In this document: positions 52,631-64,000 of the stretch, one piece after another | How positions within the stretch are numbered: position 1 is the stretch's first letter | Layout of the letters: the number at the start of each line of letters is the position of its first letter | NCBI RefSeq assembly: GCF_964340395.1 | Contig: NC_135549.1 | Coordinates: forward strand, 9,837,342 to 9,901,341 | Source: Glandiceps talaboti | Lineage: Eukaryota; Hemichordata; Enteropneusta; Spengelidae | DNA length: 64,000 nt | Direction of reading: 5' to 3' | Translations under genes and position numbers: made by a program | Notes under the pieces: generated by a model | What the model was told of the DNA's origin: nothing | The model's input: the letters and a program-made list of their open reading frames with translations, nothing else | The model's database searches: none

Positions 52631-55600
52631 TAGCACATTTACTGCAATGTGACTAACAGCTAATTTGAGGAGTGCACATTCAACAGAAATAACATCTTTG
52701 ATGTATATTTTGCCTTCCAGAACCAGGTACAGCAACTGTGAAATGATAAGAGAAAAGCACACTTATTATTATATCAATAGTGTAAAATAGACCTCAGTTT
52801 TGATGGCTATAAAATTATTATTCACAGAATATATGGTTTCGTCACACAAACAATGTTTGCTATAATGACAATATAATTTGCTGTTGTTCATAAAAAATCT
52901 CCTCTTCAAATGATGCATATTATGGAAGTATTTATCTTGTATTCAAAGGGATTGAAATTGAATTAGTATTCATACTGAAAATGCAACATCGTCCAGACTA
53001 CATCATTTTCTTCAACCACATGCCAAAACAAGCCAGTGTACCTGTCGTCATGTTTCAACAGAGAAATGAGAGAACTTTTGTGTGGTTAATGAAGTACTTA
53101 ATACTCCAACTTCAAGATTTAAACACATACTATAGATGACCTGATGGGTTTGTAAACTCAATGTGAATGTTGACTATTATAAGACCATTGTCAAGTAAGA
53201 TGTACCTGGAGAGGTTCTTCCTAAATCTACATTGAACCAATTATTGCATTACAAGTGTTGCTTATTTGCAGTTATTTATCTGCTGTGACTGATTTTTTAA
53301 TCAAATGGAGATATTGGTTTGGTTCTACAAAAAAACCATGGAGGTATTGACACGATAATACAAAGAAGCAATGGAGTTTGTGAAGTGACCAAATTATGTA
53401 CTTGCATCACTATTGTGACTTTTACATCAATGAAAACTTTCTGCTAGTCATTTGCCATCTTCCTACACATGTGCAGATTCAAGTTTGTTTGGAAAGGTAC
53501 AGAATGTACTGGGCTGTAACAGTAGGAATATGAAGATGCATAAACTGAATTATTCTTGAAATGGTGAATCTTTAAATATATAGTAAACTAGTTTATGAAA
53601 TGAAGGAGAAGTGTGATCTTAACAGATGTCAAAAGAAGATTTTAATCAAAGAATACTTCTACCTGCAACTCCCAGCAGTACAATACCTACACAAAACGTT
53701 TGTGAACTTATATTTCCAGCTGACTTCCCGATCATAAAGTACCAATTCCTGGACATTTTCTAGGATGACTGTGACATGTATTATGCAGGAAAAGTGAATG
53801 TTGTAGATTCACTTCAAGGGTGATATGCTAGTAACCTCTCCCCATAGATAGAATAGAATGCAATACATTTTGTCTGAATAATTTAAGTTGTAGGTTGACA
53901 GTGTTTTTACAAATAAGATTTCCAGTTAGCCATATAGTGCCTCAGTTGTAGTATTATTTGACCAGAGATGAGGCATTCGAGACACATTGAATTATGGTCA
54001 TAATTAAAGGATTGCATTTTGGGGGTTTTCTACAACAATTTACTCTTAAAGCAGAAAACATCAAAGCTGTGTCAATGTGGATTGACAGAGCAGTCAGTCT
54101 ATGCAACAGACCAACATCTCCGTTCCCACCCCATGGGAATTTCCTTTTCAAACACCTCATTTCTGGTCAAAATGACTTTGCATTTGAGGGTTTCATGCAA
54201 TAATTTACTGTACATGTATATCAAATCACATCAAAGAATGTGTCTACAGACCAGAAGTTAGTCTAATCCCAAACATCACACAAAGTAGTGTAAGGCAGGA
54301 CAGTTTGAAGAAGTTGATACCTGAAAACATTTGTCGTCTTACACTGACACATCATGTGATGCTTTAGAGTAAATAGTTGCATAAAAATCATCAAATTCCA
54401 AGTATGTATGACAAGGATTGTGTATGCCTCAAATACCAAAATGCTAAGCCTTTCTGATACACAAAGAGTGTAATAGGGTCCAAGTTCAAAATGTCTATAG
54501 ACACATACAAATATTACAAGGGGTAAACTTTCTGATAAGATTATGGAACAAGATTTCAGACATCAATTACTAGTAGCAGCACAAGACATGTTGTGTTTGG
54601 CTCTGTGTTTTCAAAATAACCCATTGTCAAGTAATCCTTCCTGTCTCCCTAGATGTGGGTGTTTCACATTTTAGAAAGAAAGCTGTCATTTATGTTCACT
54701 TTGAGTTTTATTGGACAAAAACTTATCACATTCAGAATAATTCAAAGTACAAATAAACTCATGTTTGTTGATAAATTTATTTTCATGAGCTGGAAGTTTT
54801 GAAAGAATGAATCAGTGTTGGCAACAAAGACAATGTATCTTCCATAGTGTTCCTTATATTGTAGTGAAGTATCCTAGATGCTACATGTACTTGAATAATA
54901 GGAAGACAATTTATATAATTCATATTCAAATAAAGGTTCCAAGAATGTTTTCTGGCTGCAAAAGTGACATTTAGCCTTAGCTGAAATTAGATGATAGCCT
55001 TAGAGTGTGTGTGTGTAATATTGTGACATGTAGCTAACCAATTAATACATGATAATTACATGTGTTAACCAAAAGCACAACTATGCATTCATGTGACTTC
55101 ATGTACATGGCATGATTGTGCATTCATTTGCATATAGCTATGCAATACTGGTTTCAGTATTACACTACTGTACAAATACAGGCATCAATGCAAGTAATCA
55201 CTGGTAGCAGAGCATGAACTTAAGGTAAAATGATTGATGATCATAAGGACTGATAGATAGCAAAGAAAATCTTGGTCCTTATTGGAAGTTGTAGGTCCTT
55301 TATGTAGTTTAAAACCTGTGTTTGCAGCTAACATTCAACCCCCCCCCCCCCCTCCCCCGTAAAGTTCAAAGGAAATTGAATTTCAGTATACTCCCTACAT
55401 CTTGCTTTTGCTATAATAAGATAATAGAGTAAAAAGAACAGTTGAATACACACAATAATTTATTTTATCGAATGATAATCACTTTTTGTTTGAGAGGCCT
55501 GTTGCCGGCTATTCATACTTTACTGGCACACCTGAAAGCAACAATCAAAGAAAAGAGAAAGTCAGGGAAATGTGACAGATTTCCAGCACAAATGCTGTGG

Positions 55601-57584
55601 AACATACACTTCAAAAGAACTGTTTTACCAAGTACCCTCTTTCACAACGTGTCGATCATGTGCCAGCTATTTGATATTCACTGAATATATTACACAAATA
55701 TGGATACAGAAATTGGATATATGATGACTGATTGATTCATATCAATAATATCAATGTAACAACTGTTTATATTGTAAATTGTCTCGAGAAGAGACGACTA
55801 TATTAGTGTTATAGTATGTTTTTTCTTGACAAATTTCAGTATCTTTCACTGTTAACTCGAAGGATATCGAAGACAACCATAAAATTAATGTCAAACTATG
55901 TATTGTTAGTATTTGCTCTGGCATGATCAATTATTGTTGAGTACAAAGTAATTGGAATTTATAGTTTTGTTTGACAACAAATTTTGCATGAAGATGTGCA
56001 GATTATCCTGATGTAGGTCACACTAATCCAATGTGTTCCCTTGTTACTTGTATGTTCTAACTGAACTGATATATAACTGTGGTCATATCTGACTGGGTAA
56101 TTGTGGTAGTATACCTTCTATGTTGTCAATGGTATTACTTCAAAACACATAATGGTTACCAACAACATACTTTATAATTATCAAAATAAAAGGTTGTTCT
56201 GTCCTTGTTAACACAATTCTGAAATTAAGGATCATTGTCAGTTGCTCAATATTTAGGACTTTTATCTTTCATTGTTATCAATTGTTCTTGCACTGTTCAG
56301 AAAAGGTAGTACATTGAAACCGCGCAAGACAACACAATAAAGTCAATATATCATTTTGCTGCATAATACTAATTGCAGGAACATTCAAATTCATTGAAGA
56401 CCTCACCCGAATAACAATTCCTGTATAATTTAATGCTTAACACTACTTCTTGTTGTATCTTAGTACCCTAGTATAACACATACATCGTTTTGCATGTTAA
56501 ACTATGGTACATGAGTGATGAATGTGAAAACAAAAAATGTGCTCAAGAAATAGCAGATGTTGCAGTTCTGTATATCAAGAAATGAATATGACCACGTTCC
56601 GGCCATACTTGACTAAGGACACAAAACATAGTAACACGCACACATCTTTGGTAATATGTAATATTTGTTGACTGTTGGACTGTGAACTGCATTAGGGAGC
56701 CTTCAGTATTTACATGGTAGGAGGGCTGGGGGAATTATGGGGGGGGGGGGGCTACTTTTTACAAATCAGTTCTCAGGGGAGGGCCATATAGAAAATGCAA
56801 ATGTGGGGGGGGGGGTACATATTTTACTTTGTCCATTTGACATTGTATTGTCTATCAATGCATTATTTTGTGGGTTTTGTCATCCCATCGCTGCCCCAGT
56901 TCCAAATCCTATTGTTGCTATTCGGGTTAGGATTATTGTTCAGGTTGGGGTTAAGGTTAGTGTTAGGTACCACGATATCAGCCTATATCAATCACATTGC
57001 TACTGACAACCATGTAATGAATTAATTGTCAGTTGTGGCGTGAGGAGAGGAGAGAATCTCTAAAACAGGAGTAGTTGGGTAAGATACTAGGGATAATGTG
57101 GAGATGTTGACCCTGCTCCTGATGACGTCAGGAGTGTGGTAATCTAATGATTGGGATTTGTATTGTGGCCTCAGCTCAACCAATGAGTTCCAGACACAGT
57201 CTATTAATGCAGTGCCTTCACACATCCAAATGGTATTCCTTTAAAACTTTCAACATGGTGGCAGCGGTGGGATTAAGTCCTTACCATTGATTCTGGGACT
57301 CGTGTCCGTTTACATATCTGACAGTGTTTAACTAACGTTTTGAACTAATTTAATAGGGGAGGGTCATGCTTTAGGGAAAGAAAGTTGAGGGAGGGCCACT
57401 TTTTAGCACAACAGAGTCAGGGGAGGGTTACATTTTAAACAACAGCCCGAGCCTGCTTTCCCACGTCCCTCCAACTTGTAATTACTGAAAACTCCCTTAT
57501 GAACTACCTCACAATGTTTGTTTTAAAGTGTCAACATTCAGTGAATACAGGCACATCATTTTCATGCACAATGTTTGAAGCATT
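52631..57584. other. Intergenic region after NLR-A
   Basis: No coding exon recognised. The first canonical AATAAA signals after the NLR-A stop are at 54752 and 54929, so a 3' UTR of about 2.1 kb is possible. Short related segments sit at 54005-54035 and 54175-54205. C- and G-run repeats lie at 55339-55357, 56738-56815 and 57355-57440. Confidence 0.55.
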
Positions 57585-58639
57585 TCAGGTTTTCACTTTT
57601 TTCCAAGTGCATATTTTTTTATGGATTGGCCTGTGGTCTTTCTGGCATGAATGGCTGCAGTAGTACACTATTCTACGAGGACATCGTTTTATATTCTTGT
57701 CATCCGGTGTTTGACATTCTGGATTACTACAGACTTTAGCCCAAAGAGTGTCGTATAGTAATCTGATAATTTCTCTGTCCGGTGTCTCGTCTCGTGCAAA
57801 AAATGGAAGACGGTCTGCATCAGCTTTCAGTCCCTGCTCATAATGATAAAATGAAAGCTGCTTCAATCCTATTGACAGGTAGATGACAGCAAGATGAAAA
57901 TGTGCAGATGGATATCGTCTTGTACAGCGTGGTGTTGTAGTTATGTACTTCTTGTAAGCTTCGATGGCATTTTCTGTTTGATCAAGGAGGAACATTTGAT
58001 CAGCTAGTAATCGTAAGGCATCATTACGATCTTCTCTAATCCCTTCTACCTCAAGATCTAGAGCTTTCTGATAGCAATGCAATGCACGGTCATTTTCGCC
58101 TGTAGCTGCGTAGTAACTGCCGAGTGAATACTTCAAATGATACAGGATTTGACGAGACATGGGCGATCTATAATCTCCATCTCCAATTTCCTTTCTGAAA
58201 ACTTCTCTTTCTTGAATCGTCTCGGCTTCTGTGACCTCATCATTCTTAAAAGTAAGTAAAAAATATCGCGATGCATGATCTTCCTTGTCGGTAGCAATAC
58301 CATCCTTTGCCACTTGTCGAAATTCATCAACCATCTCGAGTATTATTGGGTTGAGACAAATAACGCAGCTTTCAGTAAGGTAAGCTTGGACAAGCTTGTG
58401 AATACCATTCACTTTCTCTGCACCACTTTCTACACTTGACAGAATGGTAAGCCCTTCATTTAAGTATGTCAAAGCTTTCTGATACCGCCTTGCCGTTGGT
58501 GAACTTTGTTGGTGTTGAAGAAGCAAGGCTTCATGGAAATATTTTGGGTGATGGAAGCGAAGGGTATTATAGATGCCATCTGGCTTAATACCACCCATGA
58601 AATCCTTGATGCGCTCAAATCTGATATAATTAAGTGATC
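57585..58639 (-). CDS. TPR-MYND protein (gene 2), C-terminal exon
   Basis: A paralogue of residues about 300-651 of gene 1: FHHPKYFHEALLLQHQQ against NPTYFHESMLLQHQH, and near-identical text around PRCTRRYPSAHFHLAVIY. It carries TPR-like repeats (ENDRALHCYQKALDLE, TENAIEAYKKYITTTP) and a MYND-like end (CSNPEC, YYCSHSCQKDHRPIHKKIC). The stop is at 57585. Homology begins before the first ATG (58598), around NPLEPGSLNYIRFE, so the exon probably starts at an acceptor: AACCAG precedes 58639, with ACTAAC 15 bp before it. No Sel1 half is found upstream, so the gene is truncated or has unrecognised 5' exons. In the zinc finger the Cys six residues before YYC is Arg, while gene 1 has Cys there. Confidence 0.78.
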
Positions 58640-60506
58640 CTGGTTCAAGGGGGTTAGTTTGTTTAGTTATCCTTATATTTATGTTGATACATTTATAATC
58701 GAATCGCTAGCTGTTATACAGTTAAATACACACCCCTTGTCAGCTGCCATCACATATCACGTGATGAACCAACCAACTGGCGGCCATGGTGACGCGACTG
58801 AGACTTGGTTGACGACAAAACAGCCACTACCACAAGGAAATCAGGTATGGATATATCTACAGATACAGTACTATTTACAAATCACAAGCATACCGGTACA
58901 ATCTTAAAAAAACATAAGCTTGTTATGGCATGGTAAGGCTTTTAATTTCGCATTTTAGTCTTACAGTATCTAAATTCACCTATCAGGTGTCCTTAATAAC
59001 GCCACCTGATATTGTTCACTGTCTGTTATTGTGACGGTAACAAATTACTAGTAGTCACTAATACAAACTAAAGGAATCAAAGATATACGCACATTATATA
59101 TCCATAGTTATCACAAGTAAGTCAAAGAGTAATCTTATGTGTATGTAGAACCAGGGAAATCACACCCAGTACTATATTGAATGCATTAAAGAATACTTTA
59201 AAAAATGTAATGATTATTTATATTCTCAATATATCCAGAGTTTTAACGGTGTTAATATTTGTAATAAAGGAGATATATTTTATTGTTCACGAATTATAAC
59301 ATATTTATATTACATTCTTCATAAAATGACAACAGTTAACATGCCCACTATTCATCTAGCTTGACCAAATGGAGTACAGTACAAGACTATTCAATCTGCA
59401 AAACGGTTACTTTCGGAATGTGTGTGTGGGGGGGGGGGGCGTGGACGTATCTACTTCCATAAAATTCACAAACATTTGTTCCCTGGAATAAGTTTCATCG
59501 ATAGTATGTACTGTCAGTGGTGTTTCCATTCGATGCCAATCTGTCAATCTACATATTACTTGTGAAAACTCCCGGTGAATAATTGTACAGTACTCTAGAT
59601 TTCACCCTGATTCAATATTGACGACAATATAGTTCCTTATCATGGAGTCGACGATATGTAAATGATTAACGTTGTATGTTTTGGCATGTTGATGAAACGG
59701 ACAGGTCATCAGTCTGCAATTGAAGTTTTTTGTTTTGTTTTGTTTTTGCAATACCTTGCTTACTCTGTTGATAAAAATGAAACAAGATTTTACCAAATTG
59801 ATATTTCCAAATGAAGGGTAATTTTTGCTGCAGACTACTTACCACCAAATATCAAACCAATCCACAGACAAGATTAAGGGTCAAAGTGGATAAAGTAGTT
59901 TGTATCCTAGTACACGTAGTGTTTGTTACAATGTGAATGATATATTTCGGGCTGATAATATTGACTTGCAGCCAACATGGTAAGGTCAGATCATAATTTT
60001 ATATTCATGGGTACATAGGTTCAACAACATACAGGCAGTAGCTACCTTTTACACTATATTTTACATAAGTGAAAACCTCATATTTCTCCTCATAGCTAGC
60101 ATTTGACAAATGCATTATGAATTCCGAAGTTATAGCTATCCTCCTATTTTAATACAGCTATTTAACTAGCTAGGAGGTAAGGCAAGCTTTCGTGTGCTTT
60201 AAAATGGAGTATGGTTCCAGGCTAGGTATTACAACTTACAACTTGGACGGCATTTTACGTAATATGTTTCCTGTAAACTGTCGTCCATGGTAACGTTTGG
60301 ATATATAATGTAGGGTAATAATTTTTGATCCCTTGAATATTTTGAATATTAAAAGTCGTATGCCCTTGTTGTTCGGCTTAGGTAAATTAATTGAACACAA
60401 GCGTTATACTTATGGCAATCAACCATCACGCTACTGTATTTCCAAATGATTTTATATGTTATTTTAAATACAGATCTTTTGCTACAGTAATCGGTTGGAC
60501 ATCAAC
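58640..60506. other. Short divergent intergenic region between gene 2 and NLR-B
   Basis: Contains a CACGTG palindrome (ATCACGTGAT, 58756-58765), an ATG in a strong Kozak context on the - strand (58787) that stops after 15 codons, and a donor-like CAG|GTATGG on the + strand near 58843. The NLR-B ATG exon has an acceptor at 60487 (CTTTTGCTACAG), so a noncoding NLR-B exon could start here. The promoters of both genes may be shared. A G-run lies at 59429-59439. Confidence 0.45.
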
Positions 60507-60615
60507 ATGACTTCTGCAAAGTTAATTGTAAATATACCCGACGACACCTTGAAAAAGGTCGAGCCAACAGTGTTACAGATAGCTGGAAGAAGAATAGGAG
60601 AACCAAGCGGCACAG
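60507..60615 (+). CDS. NLR-B, coding exon 1
   Basis: ATG at 60507 opens 36 codons (MTSAKLIVNIPDDTLKKVEP...) ending at GGCACAG|GTATGT in phase 1, as in NLR-A. The two N-terminal segments are clearly related but much less similar than the second exons. Confidence 0.82.
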
Positions 60616-61040
60616 GTATGTATATCAAGAAGCAGCTGGGACAATTTTATTAAGTTTTCTAAATTCCGCAAGAGAAACTTCGTCGAAAAGAATTTTTGCC
60701 CAGATCTGCTATAGAACTGGCCAACTGCCTGTAAGTGCATCATTGTATCCGTGTGTCTGACAGCCCGATTTCTCACAAGCAATACTCAATATATCCACCA
60801 ACTTAAAGTATGATGAAATTCTTAGAATCCATTGACGGCATTTCATGACTTTTTTGGTAATTATTTAACTATGTAAATTAGTCATGGCATATGCAAACGA
60901 GTAGAACGAGTGGACTGGCTCCAGTCCCTTGTCAGATTACTGATCTATCCTAGTCCAAAGTATATATGTCAATCAATATTTGTTATTTCTTTGATGGCTG
61001 TATACATATATATACACACACACGTTTCATACACAGACAG

Positions 61041-61068
61041 ACAGATAGACAAACACACACAGACGCAC

Positions 61069-61111
<43 letters not shown>

Positions 61112-61112
61112 G
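61041..61112. repeat. (GACA)n microsatellite
   Basis: About ten perfect GACA repeats preceded by degenerate CACA/GATA units, in NLR-B intron 1. Confidence 0.92.
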
Positions 61113-61361
61113 GAGACCATGTAAAGATAACTCTTGTTTTAAGTTACTTTTTGGACCTTGGCGCCCTGACAACAAATCATCGAAATGAAAATGAAAAACC
61201 TCAGAACAAACGATTTTCTCCGTCAATACTACTGAAGGAGTCAGTCAAATATTGGGCAAAGTTTTGTAGAGCTAGATTAAAACATCTCTAAAATTGACAA
61301 ATCTAATATACCATTGTAATTGAACACACCAACTGTGCAGTGTCACCAAGTGAGGCATTTA

Positions 61362-61980
61362 CCACAGGGGGCAGCGAGCATGTAACTGATTGATTGATCG
61401 ATTGATTGATTGGTTGATTTATTGATTGATTGATTGATTGATTAATTATTTGGTTGAATGATTGATCGATTGAATGATCATTTTTTGTGGTGCAATATAA
61501 CTTATTCTTCCTTACTAGTTTATGCATGATCGAATGTTTGTCCAGTGTGATAATCTCCCAGCAGATGAGAGATAAAGCAAACTGTTAATGTAAGTGATCT
61601 CTGGCCAATTATAAGATAAGGGATGTTTTAATTAAGATAAGAGGCGAAGAATGGACAAGGCGTCTTTATTTAGTCAATAAAGAAAAGAGAGAATTACATA
61701 CAGCCTCAGACTGCTAGTGGTCTGAGATATAGCTGAGAGCAAAGAAACCAGGGAAAGAAAAAGAGATAGTTTTAAAACTCAATGAGTGAATTGATCAATA
61801 TCACACAAAATAAGTTGTATTACACCACAAAAATTGATCATTCAATCAATCAATCATTCAACCAAATAAAATCAATCAATCAATAATTCAACCAACCAAC
61901 CAACCAACCAACCAACCAACCAACCAACCAACCAATCAATCGATCGATCAATCAGTTACATGCTCGCTACCCCCTGTGTG
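61362..61980. mobile_element. Long-armed inverted repeat with (TGAT)n / (ATCA)n arms
   Basis: The arm 61362-61506 is the reverse complement, with gaps, of 61809-61980. The outer ends share CAGGGGG and AGCGAGCATGTAACTGATTG, and the inner ends TTGTGGTG and AATAAG-type words. The GATT/GGTT tetranucleotide runs differ in length between arms. The 300-bp centre has no frame. It fits a fold-back MITE within the NLR-B intron. Confidence 0.82.
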
Positions 61981-62127
61981 CAAGGCGTTAATTTTCACAG
62001 TTTTTATGTGCATGTTGATTTAATGTTTTTTGCACACTGATGGATATGTTTGTACATTAGGTTTAATTTTATTTAGTATGTCAAGTCAGATGTTGACGGC
62101 GTATACAATTTATTATTTATTTTCTAG

Positions 62128-62715
62128 ACCAATCAATCATATCCCTAAATCATCAGGAATCACACAAACGATGGCTTGTCGTCGGCATCTGCATGAATAA
62201 GATTATAACTCCCCTACTGAGAGAGCATGTGGACCAGAAAATAAAGAAAGTATATGCCAGCTTGAAAACCAAACTGATGAACCAACAGTATTCTTCCCTT
62301 ATGAAAAAATACCTGAAAGGACCAGTGTTGAATTATGAAAATATCAACAAAAACATTGCCTTGAAAAAAAACTTTCAAAGCTATGATTACAATGTCAGAA
62401 GTCATATTGACTTTGCAAGATTGTTCTTGAAATCTCATATGGCAAAATTTACAGCATTTGATGAAACCTGTGATTCTTCAGCTGTGCTTGGCCTTATATG
62501 TCAAATTAACGATTTCTCTAAGGCTTTGCAATCTGCAGCTAGGAACCTCAGAGACAAAATAAGAAACCCATGGGCACATCCAAACTTCACAGACTGGGAT
62601 GGAGTAAAATACCTTGACAGTTTTGCAGCTATGGATTTAATGATAAGAGCATTGCTGTTACCTAAAGACGAGGAATCCCGCTTGTTGACAGAACTTCGTG
62701 ATTGGCAAAAAAAGG
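62128..62715 (+). CDS. NLR-B, coding exon 2: DZIP3-type HEPN domain
   Basis: Encodes residues 37-233, phase 1 at both ends, as in NLR-A. It carries R182-N-P-W-A-H187, the intact RNxxxH motif. A 250-bp core (about 62395-62655) is around 93% identical by eye to NLR-A, including many synonymous sites, while residues about 60-85 (YSSLMKKYLKGPV against FPTYMKSYHKKGR) differ strongly. Confidence 0.85.
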
Positions 62716-62917
62716 GTATGCTTATTTTTACTAAAAATTACTGTGTTTCTCCAATTTTTTTTGAGTGCAAATGCAATTAAAGACGATGAAAACATCTGTT
62801 GCAATTTATCAGAATAATCGAGGGCAGTACCGTTGTTATGCAGAAAATATATCAATAAATTTACCATGCGTATTGGCATGTAATACTTTATAGTGACGAA
62901 ATAATTTGCCTTTCCAG

Positions 62918-64000
62918 GTCTCGTCATATGTATCGGCTCCTGTAACAATGAACACATGGTAGCAGAGCTCAAAGTGGAGACATCAGTTCTGGCTTCATAC
63001 ATAACAACAGCAAAAACAATTCAGGATTCGGAGATTGAAACAATTAACGGGTATCTCAGAGAGTTTTCGGGACGAATGGAACAATTTGAATTAGCTCAGC
63101 GCAATCTAGTTAGAAGGGAAGAGCTAGAAGTGACACAAGGACAGCTGACAGAAGTGGAAGAGGTTATACAGAACGTAACTGCAGATATAAGTAATCTCAC
63201 GATAGACATGGATACTGTAAAGGAAATGCAGGAAAAACTCATCAAGGAAGTAGAACAGATAAAGGAAAATATGGACAAACATGCTAAAGGCAGCACAATC
63301 GACCACATGACATTTATGGTGCCAAGTCGGGTGAAATGTTTCACTGGTAGGACAAATGAGCTGGCGACTTTGAAAGACGGGTTGGCTTTGGGTGACGGAC
63401 ACAAAGTGATGTCCATCTGTGGCCTTGGAGGTTGTGGTAAAACTTCTCTCGCCATCGAATATGCCTCCTTGTTCAAAACATTCTACCCTGGTGGAGTCTA
63501 TTGGATATCTGCAGAGAATGATGAAAGTTTTGCTAAGTCAATCAACCAGATCGCTCATGAATTTGGAATATCAGGAAAGAACTTCCCAGACACTTTAGAG
63601 AGATCTTTGAAGTGGCTGGCAACTATAGGAAGTAGATGGTTATTGGTAGTGGATAATATGGATCAGTACGAACTGTCTAACAATGTTGACAAGCTGTTCC
63701 AGGAACAATGGCGTCGTAATAGCAAAGGCCATCTTCTTATAACGACACGCCGAGAAGTACCTGAAGTAGTAGAAGTCACAGGGATTCACAAAGATGACTG
63801 TATTGAAATAAAATGTCTTTCCATTGGAGAAAGCGTAGTCTTCATGTTACGACGAACTGAGAGGGAAAGAGTGGAAGACCAACACACTGTTGTAACCCTT
63901 GTAACAGAGCTCGGGGGCTTGCCACTTGCACTGGAACAGGCTGCCGCATATGTAGGAAAACTCAAATGCTCATTTGAAAAATACTTGCAGCAATTCAAAT
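62918..64000 (+). CDS. NLR-B, coding exon 3 (cut by window): coiled coil and NB-ARC
   Basis: Acceptor TTTCCAG at 62917 after a 202-bp intron, in the phase used in NLR-A. It reads GLVICIGSCNNEHM, a heptad-rich coil (EELEVTQGQLTEVEE), then the NB-ARC P-loop GLGGCGKTS, LLVVDNMD, LLITTRR and GLPLALEQAAA. It remains open at 64000. The TPR, beta-helix and MYND parts, if present, lie to the right. Similarity to NLR-A is high in the NB-ARC and lower in the coil. Confidence 0.9.

Larger units (their letters stand above)
60616..62127 (+). other. NLR-B intron 1
   Basis: 1.5 kb intron with GTATGT and TTTCTAG ends. It is largely occupied by a (GACA)n tract (about 61041-61112) and the long-armed inverted repeat described separately. 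No exon is recognised within it. Confidence 0.85.

Overview
This is AT-rich metazoan nuclear DNA with spliced genes, abundant microsatellites and many small non-autonomous transposons. Multidomain HEPN/NB-ARC/TPR/MYND proteins, a biogenic-amine-type GPCR and a clear UPF2 orthologue point to a marine invertebrate such as an amphioxus, hemichordate or lophotrochozoan. The phylum cannot be fixed from this window alone.

Layout: (1) 241-6055, + strand, the last exons of UPF2, a nonsense-mediated decay factor; its MIF4G part lies left of the window. (2) 12202-13770, - strand, an intronless class A aminergic-like GPCR, with gene-poor repeat-bearing DNA on both sides. (3) 28383-30455, - strand, a Sel1/TPR-MYND gene (gene 1) whose upstream frame has an in-frame stop. 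(4) 39603-52630, + strand, NLR-A, a 3-exon gene for about 1606 residues: short N-terminal segment, DZIP3-type HEPN domain with an intact RNxxxH RNase motif, coiled coil, NB-ARC ATPase, TPR, right-handed beta-helix, MYND zinc finger and a conserved tail. Its introns are full of repeats. (5) 57585-58639, - strand, a second TPR-MYND gene (gene 2), homologous to the C-terminal half of gene 1. (6) 60507 to the right edge, + strand, NLR-B, a paralogue of NLR-A with the same exon structure and splice phases, cut by the window in its NB-ARC domain.

The strongest candidate for a new system is the repeated divergent pair: TPR-MYND on - beside HEPN-NBARC-TPR-betahelix-MYND on +, present twice in 36 kb. 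By analogy with STAND/NLR immune proteins, the NB-ARC would be the switch, the TPR and beta-helix candidate sensor modules, and the HEPN domain an RNase effector. The MYND fingers on both partners could recruit a common partner. This functional reading is inference; the domains, motifs, exon phases and gene order are read from the sequence.

Non-coding content includes a hAT-like MITE with target-site duplication and a recognisable related empty site, a TA-flanked Tc1/mariner-like MITE, two long-armed inverted repeats, a near-perfect 108-bp palindrome, a 73-bp perfect inverted repeat around a long (TA)n, a tRNA-derived SINE, a decayed LINE 3' end, and a repeat family whose units carry CCTAGCAAC, an RFX/X-box-like word.
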